Below, piece by piece: positions 25,514 to 31,898 of a stretch of DNA of 64,000 nucleotides. The DNA is from an uncultured Candidatus Saccharibacteria bacterium (lineage in GTDB: Bacteria > Patescibacteriota > Saccharimonadia > Saccharimonadales > Saccharimonadaceae). A model generated the notes under the pieces. That model saw only the letters and a program-made list of their open reading frames with translations, was not told the DNA's origin and made no database searches. The stretch is taken from positions 62,000 through 125,999 of the forward strand of contig CAQOWG010000001.1 of NCBI GenBank assembly GCA_948851665.1, read 5' to 3'. A program made the position numbers and the translations under genes. Each line of letters starts with the position of its first letter. Position 1 is the first letter of the stretch.

Positions 25514-26791
25514 ATGTTGATTTTGGGGATAGAATCGTCGTGCGATGAGACGGCGGCAGCTGTGGTGAAAGATGGGGTGGAAATTTTGAGCAATGTGGTG
25601 GTGTCACAGATTGACATTTTTAAGGAATATGGTGGAGTAATACCAGAGGTGGCGGCGAGATCACATCTAGAGGCGATTTTGCCGGTGGTGAAAAAAGCGC
25701 TAGAGGACGCGGGGGTAACAAAAGAGGAGATTGACGCGATTGCGGTGACTTATGCGCCGGGGTTGCTGGGATCGTTATTGATTGGGACGTTGACGGCGAG
25801 GACGCTCTCGATACTGTGGGGAAAGCCATTATATGCGGTACATCATTTGAAGAGTCATATATATGCGAATTGGCTCAGGAGTGCGGAAGGTAATGTTCTT
25901 CTTGCTCGGTATGGGTGTGCCTCTCAAAACCGAATCCCTCCTACGGAGGGCCGTGGTTTGCCGCAGTTCCCTCTTGTGGCGCTCGTTGTGAGTGGTGGGC
26001 ATACGCAGATTATTTATATGCCATATCATAATCAGTTTGAGATTATTGGAACGACGCGGGATGATGCGGTGGGGGAGTGTTTTGATAAGGTGGCGAAGAT
26101 CTTGGGGCTGCCGTATCCGGGTGGGCCGAGTATTGCCCGGTGTGCAGATGGTGGCGACGCATTGCGGTATAAATTACCACATCCAAAAGTGGGAGGATTG
26201 GATTTCTCGTTTTCTGGGTTGAAAACTGCCGTTTTGAGGGCCGTACAGGCCGAATTGGGGCTGCCAATTTCGACACCTTCGTATGAGCTTGCTAGTAAAC
26301 TTTCCGAGCAGCAGAAAGCGGATTTTGCGGCTTCGTTCCAGAAGACAGCGGTAGATGTATTATTGGATAAGCTTGAGATGGCCTTGAAAGTTCATTCTGA
26401 GGCCAAGACGGTGGTTCTGGCGGGTGGGGTGAGTGCGAATAAGGTTTTGCGGGAGAAGGCGCTAGAAAGGCTTAAATTAAGCAAGAATGGTGCTTCCAGT
26501 CAGCATGGGTGTGCCTCTCGAAATCGGATCCCTCCTACGGAGGGCCGTGATTTCGACCCGGCACAGCCCAGCGTAATGCCTCCTAAAAGCACCATTCTTG
26601 CTCAGTTTAAACCTGCTAGTGATTTCGAGCCGGTGCGACCTCAAGAAATACAGGTGTTCTTCCCTGACTTGAAGCTCGCGGGGGATAATGCGGCGATGGT
26701 GGGGGCGGCGGCATATTTTGAGATAATTTCAGGGGTGGAGCCGACCGATCCTTATAGCCTAGACATTATGCCGCGGGTGGGGATTCGGTGA
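25514..26791 (+). CDS. tsaD: TsaD, tRNA N6-threonylcarbamoyladenosine synthase (with two in-frame insertions)
   Basis: TsaD transfers threonylcarbamoyl to A37 of ANN-decoding tRNAs. The start ILGIESSCDETAAAVV, the metal-binding HHLKSHIYA (about residue 113), VSGGHTQI, SFSGLKTAV, and the late DNAAMVGAAAYF are all present. The product is 425 residues, about 85 longer than usual. The excess is two inserts with near-identical peptide GCASxNRIPPTEGR: one between HIYANWL and FPLVALVVSGGHT, one between NKVLREKALERL and QVFFPDL. Both inserts are copies of the palindromic repeat family of this window, and both keep the frame. A TATAAT box ends 9 bases before ATG, so the leader is nearly absent. Confidence 0.95.
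   Translation: MLILGIESSCDETAAAVVKDGVEILSNVVVSQIDIFKEYGGVIPEVAARSHLEAILPVVKKALEDAGVTKEEIDAIAVTYAPGLLGSLLIGTLTARTLSILWGKPLYAVHHLKSHIYANWLRSAEGNVLLARYGCASQNRIPPTEGRGLPQFPLVALVVSGGHTQIIYMPYHNQFEIIGTTRDDAVGECFDKVAKILGLPYPGGPSIARCADGGDALRYKLPHPKVGGLDFSFSGLKTAVLRAVQAELGLPISTPSYELASKLSEQQKADFAASFQKTAVDVLLDKLEMALKVHSEAKTVVLAGGVSANKVLREKALERLKLSKNGASSQHGCASRNRIPPTEGRDFDPAQPSVMPPKSTILAQFKPASDFEPVRPQEIQVFFPDLKLAGDNAAMVGAAAYFEIISGVEPTDPYSLDIMPRVGIR
25905..25960 (+). repeat. Partial palindromic element inside tsaD (insert 1)
   Basis: Contains the 5' half and hairpin core of the palindrome family (ATGGGTGTGCCTCTCAAAACC, then CCCTCCTACGGAGGG, then GTGGTTT) and then stops, lacking the 3' arm. It is translated in frame as YGCASQNRIPPTEGR. 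Confidence 0.85.
26472..26610 (+). repeat. Complete palindromic element inside tsaD (insert 2)
   Basis: A 139-base palindrome. The outer arms TTAAATTAAGCAAGAATGGT and their near-complement AAGCACCATTCTTGCTCAGT...TTAA pair, with the conserved core ATGGGTGTGCCTCTCG...CCCTCCTACGGAGGG...GACCCGGCACAGCCCA inside. It is translated in frame and adds about 46 residues just before the conserved VFFPDL of TsaD. Confidence 0.9.
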
Positions 26792-26838
26792 GCCCTGGGA
26801 TGGGTTGGGCGCGGAAATCTGGAAATTGTGGAAAACTC

Positions 26839-26867
26839 TTGACATCTGGGGGGGGGGGCAGTATAAT
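26839..26867 (+). promoter_or_regulatory. Consensus promoter with a poly-G tract in its spacer
   Basis: TTGACA (26839-26844), spacer of exactly 17 bases containing eleven G in a row (26848-26858), TATAAT (26862-26867). Slippage in the tract would change the -35/-10 spacing and so switch the promoter. Downstream lie a leader of about 320 bases and a small membrane-protein gene. Confidence 0.85.
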
Positions 26868-27198
26868 GGAAGAGTCAGCGTTTGCCGATATATCAGAGGT
26901 AGAGCTGACGTTCTTTGTTGCTCGAGAAATATGCTTGAAAGGAGAGTGATCGCGATTGCGACAGTTACGTAGGAAAGAGGATCCCATAGTGGGTTGCATG
27001 GTGCGTACAAACAGTGACAACCCGGCAGTATTTGTTTTAGCAGCTGATGACACAGTATGTGGCGGAAGGAAGGGTCCGCCTATGACAGGATAATCAGATA
27101 ATAGAAAACTGAATAAGAGCCGAGTGTCTGCTTTCGCTGTCGTGACCCGCGACCTAGTGGCGCGACAGTGAGACGCCCGGTAGTTTCCAGGGGGCAGG
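26868..27198 (+). ncRNA. Long leader or non-coding RNA after the poly-G promoter
   Basis: About 320 bases without a clear gene. A short stem TGTCGTG...GCGCGACA lies near 27135-27170, and a GAAAGGAGAGTG ribosome-site-like run near 26938 precedes an 8-codon open frame. It does not match RNase P RNA or tmRNA landmarks that I know. It could be a 5' untranslated region controlling the small gene at 27199. Confidence 0.4.
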
Positions 27199-27447
27199 AT
27201 GGAGAAGAATGCGATTTACTTATTGATGGTGATGATGTGGGCGATAGTGGTCCTAATCACTGCGGTTGTAGTCTTTGGTGAAGACGAACGGCCACGGGAG
27301 CCAAAGGCTCCTCTCAAGTGGATTGCTTACGATAGAGTTTCCATGGTATCTGCGCAAATTTTGCGAAGATATAGACGGCGTGGTAGACATAAGCATGGCT
27401 TCATATTGAGGGATAGATCTCCCCCGCTCATAATGTACTGGTCCTAA
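27199..27447 (+). CDS. Small single-pass membrane protein, unknown
   Basis: An 82-residue open frame. One strong membrane helix (about residues 5-26, YLLMVMMWAIVVLITAVVVF) is followed by a basic tail rich in Arg and Lys (RRYRRRGRHKHG near residues 56-67). The ribosome site GGGGGCAGG precedes the ATG. It lies between the poly-G promoter and a terminator, so it would be phase-variable if real. It could also be chance coding inside an RNA gene. Confidence 0.5.
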   Translation: MEKNAIYLLMVMMWAIVVLITAVVVFGEDERPREPKAPLKWIAYDRVSMVSAQILRRYRRRGRHKHGFILRDRSPPLIMYWS

Positions 27448-27552
27448 CGGTCTACACAAGTGAGTGGCCATGAGCTATGGGTCGCGATGGGATCAGGAAT
27501 AATCGTAAGAAATCTCGATCGAAAGCCCTGAGTCAGGGCAAATTATTCAAAT

Positions 27553-27582
27553 AACCCCGGAGAATTTGCTTCGGGGTTTTCA
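27553..27582 (+). terminator. Rho-independent terminator
   Basis: AACCCCGGAGAATTTGCTTCGGGGTT followed by TT and an AT-rich tail. Confidence 0.8.
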
Positions 27583-27605
27583 TTAGGGGTGGAAAGTGCT
27601 AATGC

Positions 27606-27634
27606 TTGACTTTATAGAGAAGGTGCGCTAGAAT
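27606..27634 (+). promoter_or_regulatory. Promoter of a candidate non-coding RNA
   Basis: TTGACT, 17-base spacer, TAGAAT. Half a CIRCE site (AGTGCTAA) lies just upstream of the -35 box, without its partner. Confidence 0.7.
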
Positions 27635-27640
27635 GGAGAG

Positions 27641-27946
27641 GTTGTTGCTAATTCTGTTTTGTCATTTAGACAAAAAATGGGGTGAAAGCTGGCGGCTAAG
27701 ATATTTTTAGCTGCGAGTTTGAGCTCCAGCAAGCACGTTATAAAATATGATCAAACACATGGTCTCTCGGCTGAGTTGTCTCTAAAGGTTTTTGAATCGA
27801 TTGGGTGAAAAGTGGGTAAAAAGTGATAAGGTGCTAAGAAATAAGAAACGGTGAAATGCTATAGACGTGCGTAGGGGTGCGTATAGATATAAGGGCCGGG
27901 GACTGTGTTTTGATAGGGCTCTACGGTTAGTTTGTAGAGCCTTTTT
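27641..27946 (+). ncRNA. Candidate structured RNA of about 305 nt
   Basis: Bounded by a good promoter (27606-27634) and a strong terminator (GGCTCTACGGTTAGTTTGTAGAGCC then T-run, 27917-27946), with no convincing open frame. Local hairpins include TTTTGTCATTTAGACAAAA near 27657. The length is in the range of RNase P, tmRNA or 6S-type RNAs, but I find none of the sequence landmarks of RNase P (GAGGAAAGUC) or tmRNA (tRNA-like T arm). Class unknown. Confidence 0.55.
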
Positions 27947-28002
27947 ATGCGGTACGGTGAGGGCTTGAGCGAAAATAACGTGGGTATGGTATAATTGATG
28001 AT

Positions 28003-29001
28003 ATGAAAGAGAGTGGAATGGGGCGTTTTTGCCAGTCGAAAGAGTGGCAACGGTATGAGGAAATGGAGGGTCGCGAGACGTTTTGGCGGGAAGGCGAGGG
28101 ATGGCACTATCTTGCGGTGTTATATAAGAGGTCGATTGGGAATTATTTGTATTGTCCGTATGGACCAGCAGCGGGTGCTTCTGATCTGCCGGCGGCGCTT
28201 GATTCCCTGGTGACGTTGGCGAAGGAACAGGGTTGTTTTTTTGTGCGGATTGAGCCGATGTTGGCCCTAACGGAGAGGGGTTCGGCTGAGGACTCGCTTG
28301 ACAATGAGGTTGAGAATAACAGAGATGATAATGCTATAAGCGTTGACGAAATGAAGAAATTGGGGTGTGTAAAATCACATGATTTGGACCCGGCGCATAC
28401 CTGGGTGCTGGATCTTGCGGGACAGACGCGCGAAGAGTTGCTGGCTGGGATGTCGGGGACGCGGACTAGGTATTGGAAAAAAGCTGAGCGCAGTGGTGTG
28501 AAGATTCGACGGACGAAAGACCCGGAGGAAATTGGGATTTTGTCGCGGCTACTGGGGGATTTGGGGGAGAAAAATGGCTTTAAGCCACAGTCGTATGAGC
28601 ATCTGAAGAACCAAATGAAAGCGGGGTTTGCGACGTTGTACGTGGCGGAGGTAATAGAGGACGGCAAGCAGGTGCCGATTGCAACGCTCTTGGTGCACGA
28701 GCATGATGGGGTGAGATCATATGCGCATACTGCTTCGGATGATAAATACAGGAAGCTGACGGCAGGGACGGTTTTGACGGTGCAGGCGATTTTGGATGCA
28801 AAAGATGAGGGGATGCGGGCGTTCGATTTTTGGGGGATTTCGACGTCGGAAGATCCCGGACATCCGTGGTATCATTTTTCACAGTACAAGAAGAGTTTTG
28901 GTGGGCGACAGGTGGATTATGCAGGGACTTGGGATAAGCCGGTGAAGAAGTGGAAGTACTGGGCGTATAGGGTGTTGAGGAAGATTAGGAATCGTAGGTA
29001 G
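28003..29001 (+). CDS. FemAB-like aminoacyltransferase
   Basis: A 332-residue protein of the FemABX/GNAT-like fold. Features: N-terminal GRFCQSKEWQRYEE, a central LLAGMSGTRTRYWKKAERSGVKIRRT typical of Fem transferases, and late FDFWGISTSED, HPWYHFSQYKKSFGG and YAGTWDKPV. Fem-type enzymes add amino acids from aminoacyl-tRNA to the peptidoglycan stem peptide to build the cross-bridge, which would link it with the MurE-like gene upstream. A TATAAT box 7-8 bases before ATG makes it leaderless. The exact amino acid cannot be inferred. Confidence 0.87.
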   Translation: MKESGMGRFCQSKEWQRYEEMEGRETFWREGEGWHYLAVLYKRSIGNYLYCPYGPAAGASDLPAALDSLVTLAKEQGCFFVRIEPMLALTERGSAEDSLDNEVENNRDDNAISVDEMKKLGCVKSHDLDPAHTWVLDLAGQTREELLAGMSGTRTRYWKKAERSGVKIRRTKDPEEIGILSRLLGDLGEKNGFKPQSYEHLKNQMKAGFATLYVAEVIEDGKQVPIATLLVHEHDGVRSYAHTASDDKYRKLTAGTVLTVQAILDAKDEGMRAFDFWGISTSEDPGHPWYHFSQYKKSFGGRQVDYAGTWDKPVKKWKYWAYRVLRKIRNRR

Positions 29002-29012
29002 TTCCCTTTTAG

Positions 29013-29124
29013 AGCTATACTATTAAACTCCGAGTAAGGGTGCCACTTTCAAAATGCTCCCCTTCGGCGTGGCATTTTGACCAGCGACAGCCCCAAGCAT
29101 TACTCGGTATTTAATAGTGTAGCT
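29013..29124. repeat. Palindromic element P1
   Basis: 112 bases. The arms AGCTATACTATTAAA...ACTCCGAGTAA pair with TTACTCGGTATTTAATAGTGTAGCT. The core is GGGTGCCACTTTCAAAATG...CATTTTGACC. It lies 12 bases after the FemAB-like stop and next to cassette B. Confidence 0.88.
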
Positions 29125-29135
29125 TTGGATAGGTA

Positions 29136-29373
29136 CTAGACTTTATGAGCCCTCACGCAGCGCAGAGCAAAGCCGCCTCCGCGCAAATCGTGACTCTGGG
29201 CGTAGACATTACCGGTCCACGTATTCAGGCTGCGCCCGTGAGCAGCTGAGCCAGCCGTATCAGACCACCAGTAGCCATGCGCTGTACGATCGCGGACGTC
29301 GCCATAAGCACGGTTATAGTAGCCAGTACGCAGGAACTGGAGAGGCCATGCATTAATACGGTTGTAGTTGGGG
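29136..29373 (-). repeat. Variable-region cassette B
   Basis: Minus strand. It starts CCCCAACTACAACCG and encodes PNYNRINAWPLQFLRTG, then variable residues, GYWWSDTAGSAAHGRSL and RGGGFALRC, running on to a TAG at 29136. No start codon or gene body upstream. Variable codons here include AGC, AAT, TAC, AGT, CAC and GAT where sister cassettes have other NNY codons. Confidence 0.87.
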
Positions 29374-29460
29374 TATGATTAGTTGTGATTCCCTTTTTTT
29401 GAATTGCTTTTGGGGTGTCATTTCGGAGCGGCAAGACATGTTCCGAAGACCACTTGAAGC

Positions 29461-29530
29461 TTGACTATTATAACCTTGTTTGGTAGAATGGGGTTATTGG
29501 TTAGTGTTGCTTCTTTTGACAGAAGCAACA
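29461..29530 (+). promoter_or_regulatory. Promoter running into a hairpin terminator
   Basis: TTGACT-17-TAGAAT (about 29461-29489) points rightwards, but the hairpin GTTGCTTC-N8-GAAGCAAC followed by ATTTTTTA lies only about 5-30 bases past the start. The transcript would be about 35 bases. The same hairpin ends the small minus-strand gene. Confidence 0.5.
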
Positions 29531-29614
29531 TTTTTTAGTCGTTTTACGCTTATGCGTGAAGATCAGACCAATAAAGATCTGGTACTTCCGACCAAGGCTG
29601 AGCCCTAACTTCAT
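29501..29614 (-). CDS. Tiny basic protein (37 aa), unknown
   Basis: A 37-residue open frame (MKLGLSLGRKYQIFIGLIF... rich in Lys, with CCFC near the end) preceded by a very strong ribosome site, GGAAAGGAGG. Its last codons lie within a terminator hairpin. The promoter TTGTAC-16-TATATG is about 130 bases upstream, and the leader between them is GC-rich and structured. A similar layout (same promoter type, strong site, tiny gene ending in a terminator) occurs at 42919. No family recognised. Confidence 0.5.
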   Translation of the reverse strand: MKLGLSLGRKYQIFIGLIFTHKRKTTKKCCFCQKKQH

Positions 29615-29744
29615 AGCCTCCTTTCCACTGATTGTTAAAGTTGATAATCTAGCGCCTTGTCGCTCCTGGTCCTTAGGTTAGCACGGCAGTTTTGGTGCGT
29701 CAACACCCCTGTTGTGTAGGGGCTGCGACGGGCCCCCTTCCTAG

Positions 29745-29772
29745 CATATAGCAAATTTTATAAAAAGTACAA
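29745..29772 (-). promoter_or_regulatory. Promoter of the TTGTA-16-TGC-TATAT type
   Basis: Minus strand TTGTAC, 16-base spacer TTTTTATAAAATTTGC, TATATG. Nearly the same promoter precedes the PemK-like gene (40197) and a tiny gene (42816). Confidence 0.65.
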
Positions 29773-30312
29773 GCGTAAGCAGTTCCCCACCTCTATAAGA
29801 ATTGGTGGGACTATAAGGAATAATAAAATGTTGTAATTTTTACAAAATGGTGATTACCTGATTGCGGTGAGGTTGCCGGAATTTGGCAATAAAAATAAGC
29901 ACTTCACGCGTGAAATTATTTGACACAAAATCACAAGCGTTTTGTGATAAAACTAACCAAAAATACATAAAATAAAGTTAGAACGGTTAAGACCGTTGTG
30001 TATGTTCAAATTATGTACCTCCGAACCACTTCGCCCAATGGAGAAAGTATTCGTACTTTGATTTTAGCTTATGGTTATGGAGATGTCAAGGGTTTTTGTC
30101 GGAATTTTTGAGCGAAAATTTCAGGGGTGGGGTTTGTAAAACAGGGGATGAAGAAATGAGGATTTTGGGTGGAAAATGAGTCGGAAATTGGAGAGTAGCG
30201 AATTGCGATGAATCTTGATTGGGAGGATGTGCTAGAATAACAGGGAAGAATAAATTTGGAAATGCGGAGGGGGAGGGAAGAGGTGTTGGGTGAAGTACCG
30301 CACCATTCACAT
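29773..30312. other. Non-coding stretch, about 540 bases
   Basis: No gene supported. A few hairpins are visible: CCCACC...GGTGGG near 29788-29812, CACTTCACGCGTGAA near 29911, and CACAAGCG..TTTTGTG near 29930. The right part is purine-rich without a reading frame that looks real. Confidence 0.5.
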
Positions 30313-30424
30313 GGCTAAACTCCTAATTTGCTCGTAAGGGTGCCACTCTCAAAATGCTCCCCTTTGGGGTGGCATTTTGACTAGCGACTGCCCCGAGCAT
30401 TACTTGCAAATCAGGAGTTTAGCC
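30313..30424. repeat. Palindromic element P2
   Basis: 112 bases. The arms GGCTAAACTCCTAATTTGC pair with GCAAATCAGGAGTTTAGCC. The core CGTAAGGGTGCCACTCTCAA...TTTTGACTAGCG...GCATTAC matches P1 closely although the arms differ completely. It lies about 20 bases from cassette C. Confidence 0.9.
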
Positions 30425-30446
30425 TTAAGATAGCGGGGATTTTGGG

Positions 30447-30670
30447 CGATGCAGCGCAGAGCAAAGCCGTGGCCACGCCAAGTGTTATGCTGGGCGCTGA
30501 CGTCGCCGGTACCCGTACCCAGGCGGCGCCCGTGGGTAGCAGAACCAGTCGTAGCGGACCACCAGTAGCCATGCGTCGTACGAGCGGCGAGGTTGCCGTA
30601 GGAACGGTAGTAGAAGCCAGTACGCAGGAACTGGAGAGGCCATGCATTAATACGATTGTAGCCCAGGGTG
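30447..30670 (-). repeat. Variable-region cassette C
   Basis: Minus strand. It starts CACCCTGGGCTACAATCG and encodes LGYNRINAWPLQFLRTG, then GYWWSATTGSATHGRRL and RGHGFALRC. Intact frame, no start codon. Variable codons include CGC, GGT, GAC, AGC, CAT and ACT in columns where others differ. The 5' variant CCTGGGCTAC is shared with cassette E. Confidence 0.87.
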
Positions 30671-30906
30671 CTGGTGTGGCGTGTGGGGTGTGGGGTGTGG
30701 AATACCGTCTTGATGCGAAAATAAGTCCTCTACGGGCTGTTTTTTAAAATATTTATGTATACTGCACTTTGGCTCTAAAACGTCGGAGAGGGCGAATTTT
30801 GGGCTGACAGGGCTAAAAAGCGTGGGGGGTTAGGCGTGAGGTGGAAGGGGATCATTCGGATTATGGTAGGATTTGATTTGTTGATGGGGGGTGCTATAAT
30901 TGGTGC
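30671..30906. other. Non-coding stretch before HAD gene
   Basis: No gene seen. A TATAAT box at about 30895-30900 lies 6 bases before ATG 30907. A repeat of GTGTGGGGTGTGG occurs near 30680. Confidence 0.4.
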
Positions 30907-31527
30907 ATGGAGAAGATTAGGACTTTGGTATTTGATATTGGTGGAATTATTTTGGATGATACGGATGTGCCGTTGATTAAGGCTTTGGGTTGCAGCAAAG
31001 AGCGGATGACGGAATTGCTAAAAATGGCATTTGATGGTGAAAATTGGGGGAAGGTGATGATTGGGGAATATGATCACGAGCGGTATATGCGGGAGCGGAT
31101 GGCGATGTATCCAGAGGCGGAGAGGGAACTGGAAGTGATTTTGTCGCCACATATGCATAAAATAAACTTGCCTTTGCGACAAGAAAATGTTGAGTTTTTG
31201 AAAGAATTGCATACTAAGGGACAATATAAAATGTATTGGTTGTCAAATATGGGGGATGCAGAGTACGATTATTTGAATGAAGAGGGAATTATTGAGATGT
31301 TGGATGGGGGATGTTTTTCGAATGTGGAGCATAGCAAGAAGCCGTGGCCGGAGTTTTATGAGAGGTTGTTTGCGAAATATGATTTGAAGCCGGAGGAGTG
31401 TTGGTTCTTTGATGATAAGGAGCGAAACATCGTGGCGGGGGAGAAGTTGGGGATGCGGGGGACGGTGGTGCCGAGTCTTGGGGTGATGAAAGAGGTGGTG
31501 CAAGAAGTGCTTATGCGTGAAGTGTAG
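30907..31527 (+). CDS. HAD-superfamily hydrolase (YihX-like)
   Basis: A 206-residue HAD protein. Motif I reads VFDIGGIILD near residue 9: the second catalytic Asp of the usual DxD is replaced by Gly, as in YihX-like members where FDxGxV is normal. Motif II is YWLSNM (about 115), the Lys motif lies in HSKKPWPEFY, and motif IV is CWFFDDKERN. These enzymes are usually small-molecule phosphatases; the substrate is unknown. Leaderless start. Confidence 0.82.
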   Translation: MEKIRTLVFDIGGIILDDTDVPLIKALGCSKERMTELLKMAFDGENWGKVMIGEYDHERYMRERMAMYPEAERELEVILSPHMHKINLPLRQENVEFLKELHTKGQYKMYWLSNMGDAEYDYLNEEGIIEMLDGGCFSNVEHSKKPWPEFYERLFAKYDLKPEECWFFDDKERNIVAGEKLGMRGTVVPSLGVMKEVVQEVLMREV

Positions 31528-31626
31528 TATGAAGTTTCTTGACTTTTTGTGATAATGGTTTTGGTTTTTGTGTTGGTGTTTCGGGTTTCTTGCTAGTGTC
31601 TTGAGACCGCTTCGGTTCCCCGCCAG

Positions 31627-31858
31627 CACCCCCAACTACAACCGTATTAACGAATGGCCTCTCCAGTTCCTGCGTACTGGTGTCTACGACCGTTCCTACG
31701 GCAACCTCTACGCACGTCCGGCGGGTGGCTACTGGTGGTCTGGTACGGCTGGGTCAGCTACCGGCGGGCGCTACCTGGATACGTATACCGGCGGTGTCCG
31801 CGCCCAGTATAACCATTTCCGCGGCAACGGCTTTGCTCTGTGCGGAGTAGAAAAATAA
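31627..31858 (+). repeat. Variable-region cassette D
   Basis: Plus strand. It starts CACCCCCAACTACAACCG after the shared flank GCCAG and encodes PNYNRINEWPLQFLRTG, GYWWSGTAGSATGGRYL and RGNGFALCG, then stops at TAA 31856. Open frame throughout, no start codon. Variable codons TAC, GAT, TAT, GGT, CGC, TAT, AAC and CAT occupy the NNY columns. Confidence 0.88.
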
Positions 31859-31880
31859 CCCTCGAATGTCAAGGGTTATT
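31849..31880 (-). terminator. Terminator of valS, overlapping cassette D end
   Basis: AACCCTTGACATTCGAGGGTT followed by ATTTTT on the minus strand, just beyond the valS stop. Confidence 0.7.
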
Positions 31881-31898
31881 TAATGGGTTTTAGGATAT

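Noticed and set aside
27641..27946. RNase P RNA or tmRNA
   Set aside because: No GAGGAAAGUC-type core, no tRNA-like T arm, and no tag-peptide frame. Left as an unclassified RNA.
29461..29530. Small regulatory RNA on the plus strand at 29497
   Set aside because: The transcript would be only about 35 bases and consist of the terminator hairpin itself. Recorded as a promoter-terminator oddity only.
30442..30747. Plus-strand open frame over cassette C
   Set aside because: It is antisense to the conserved cassette frame; the minus frame holds the recognisable domain.
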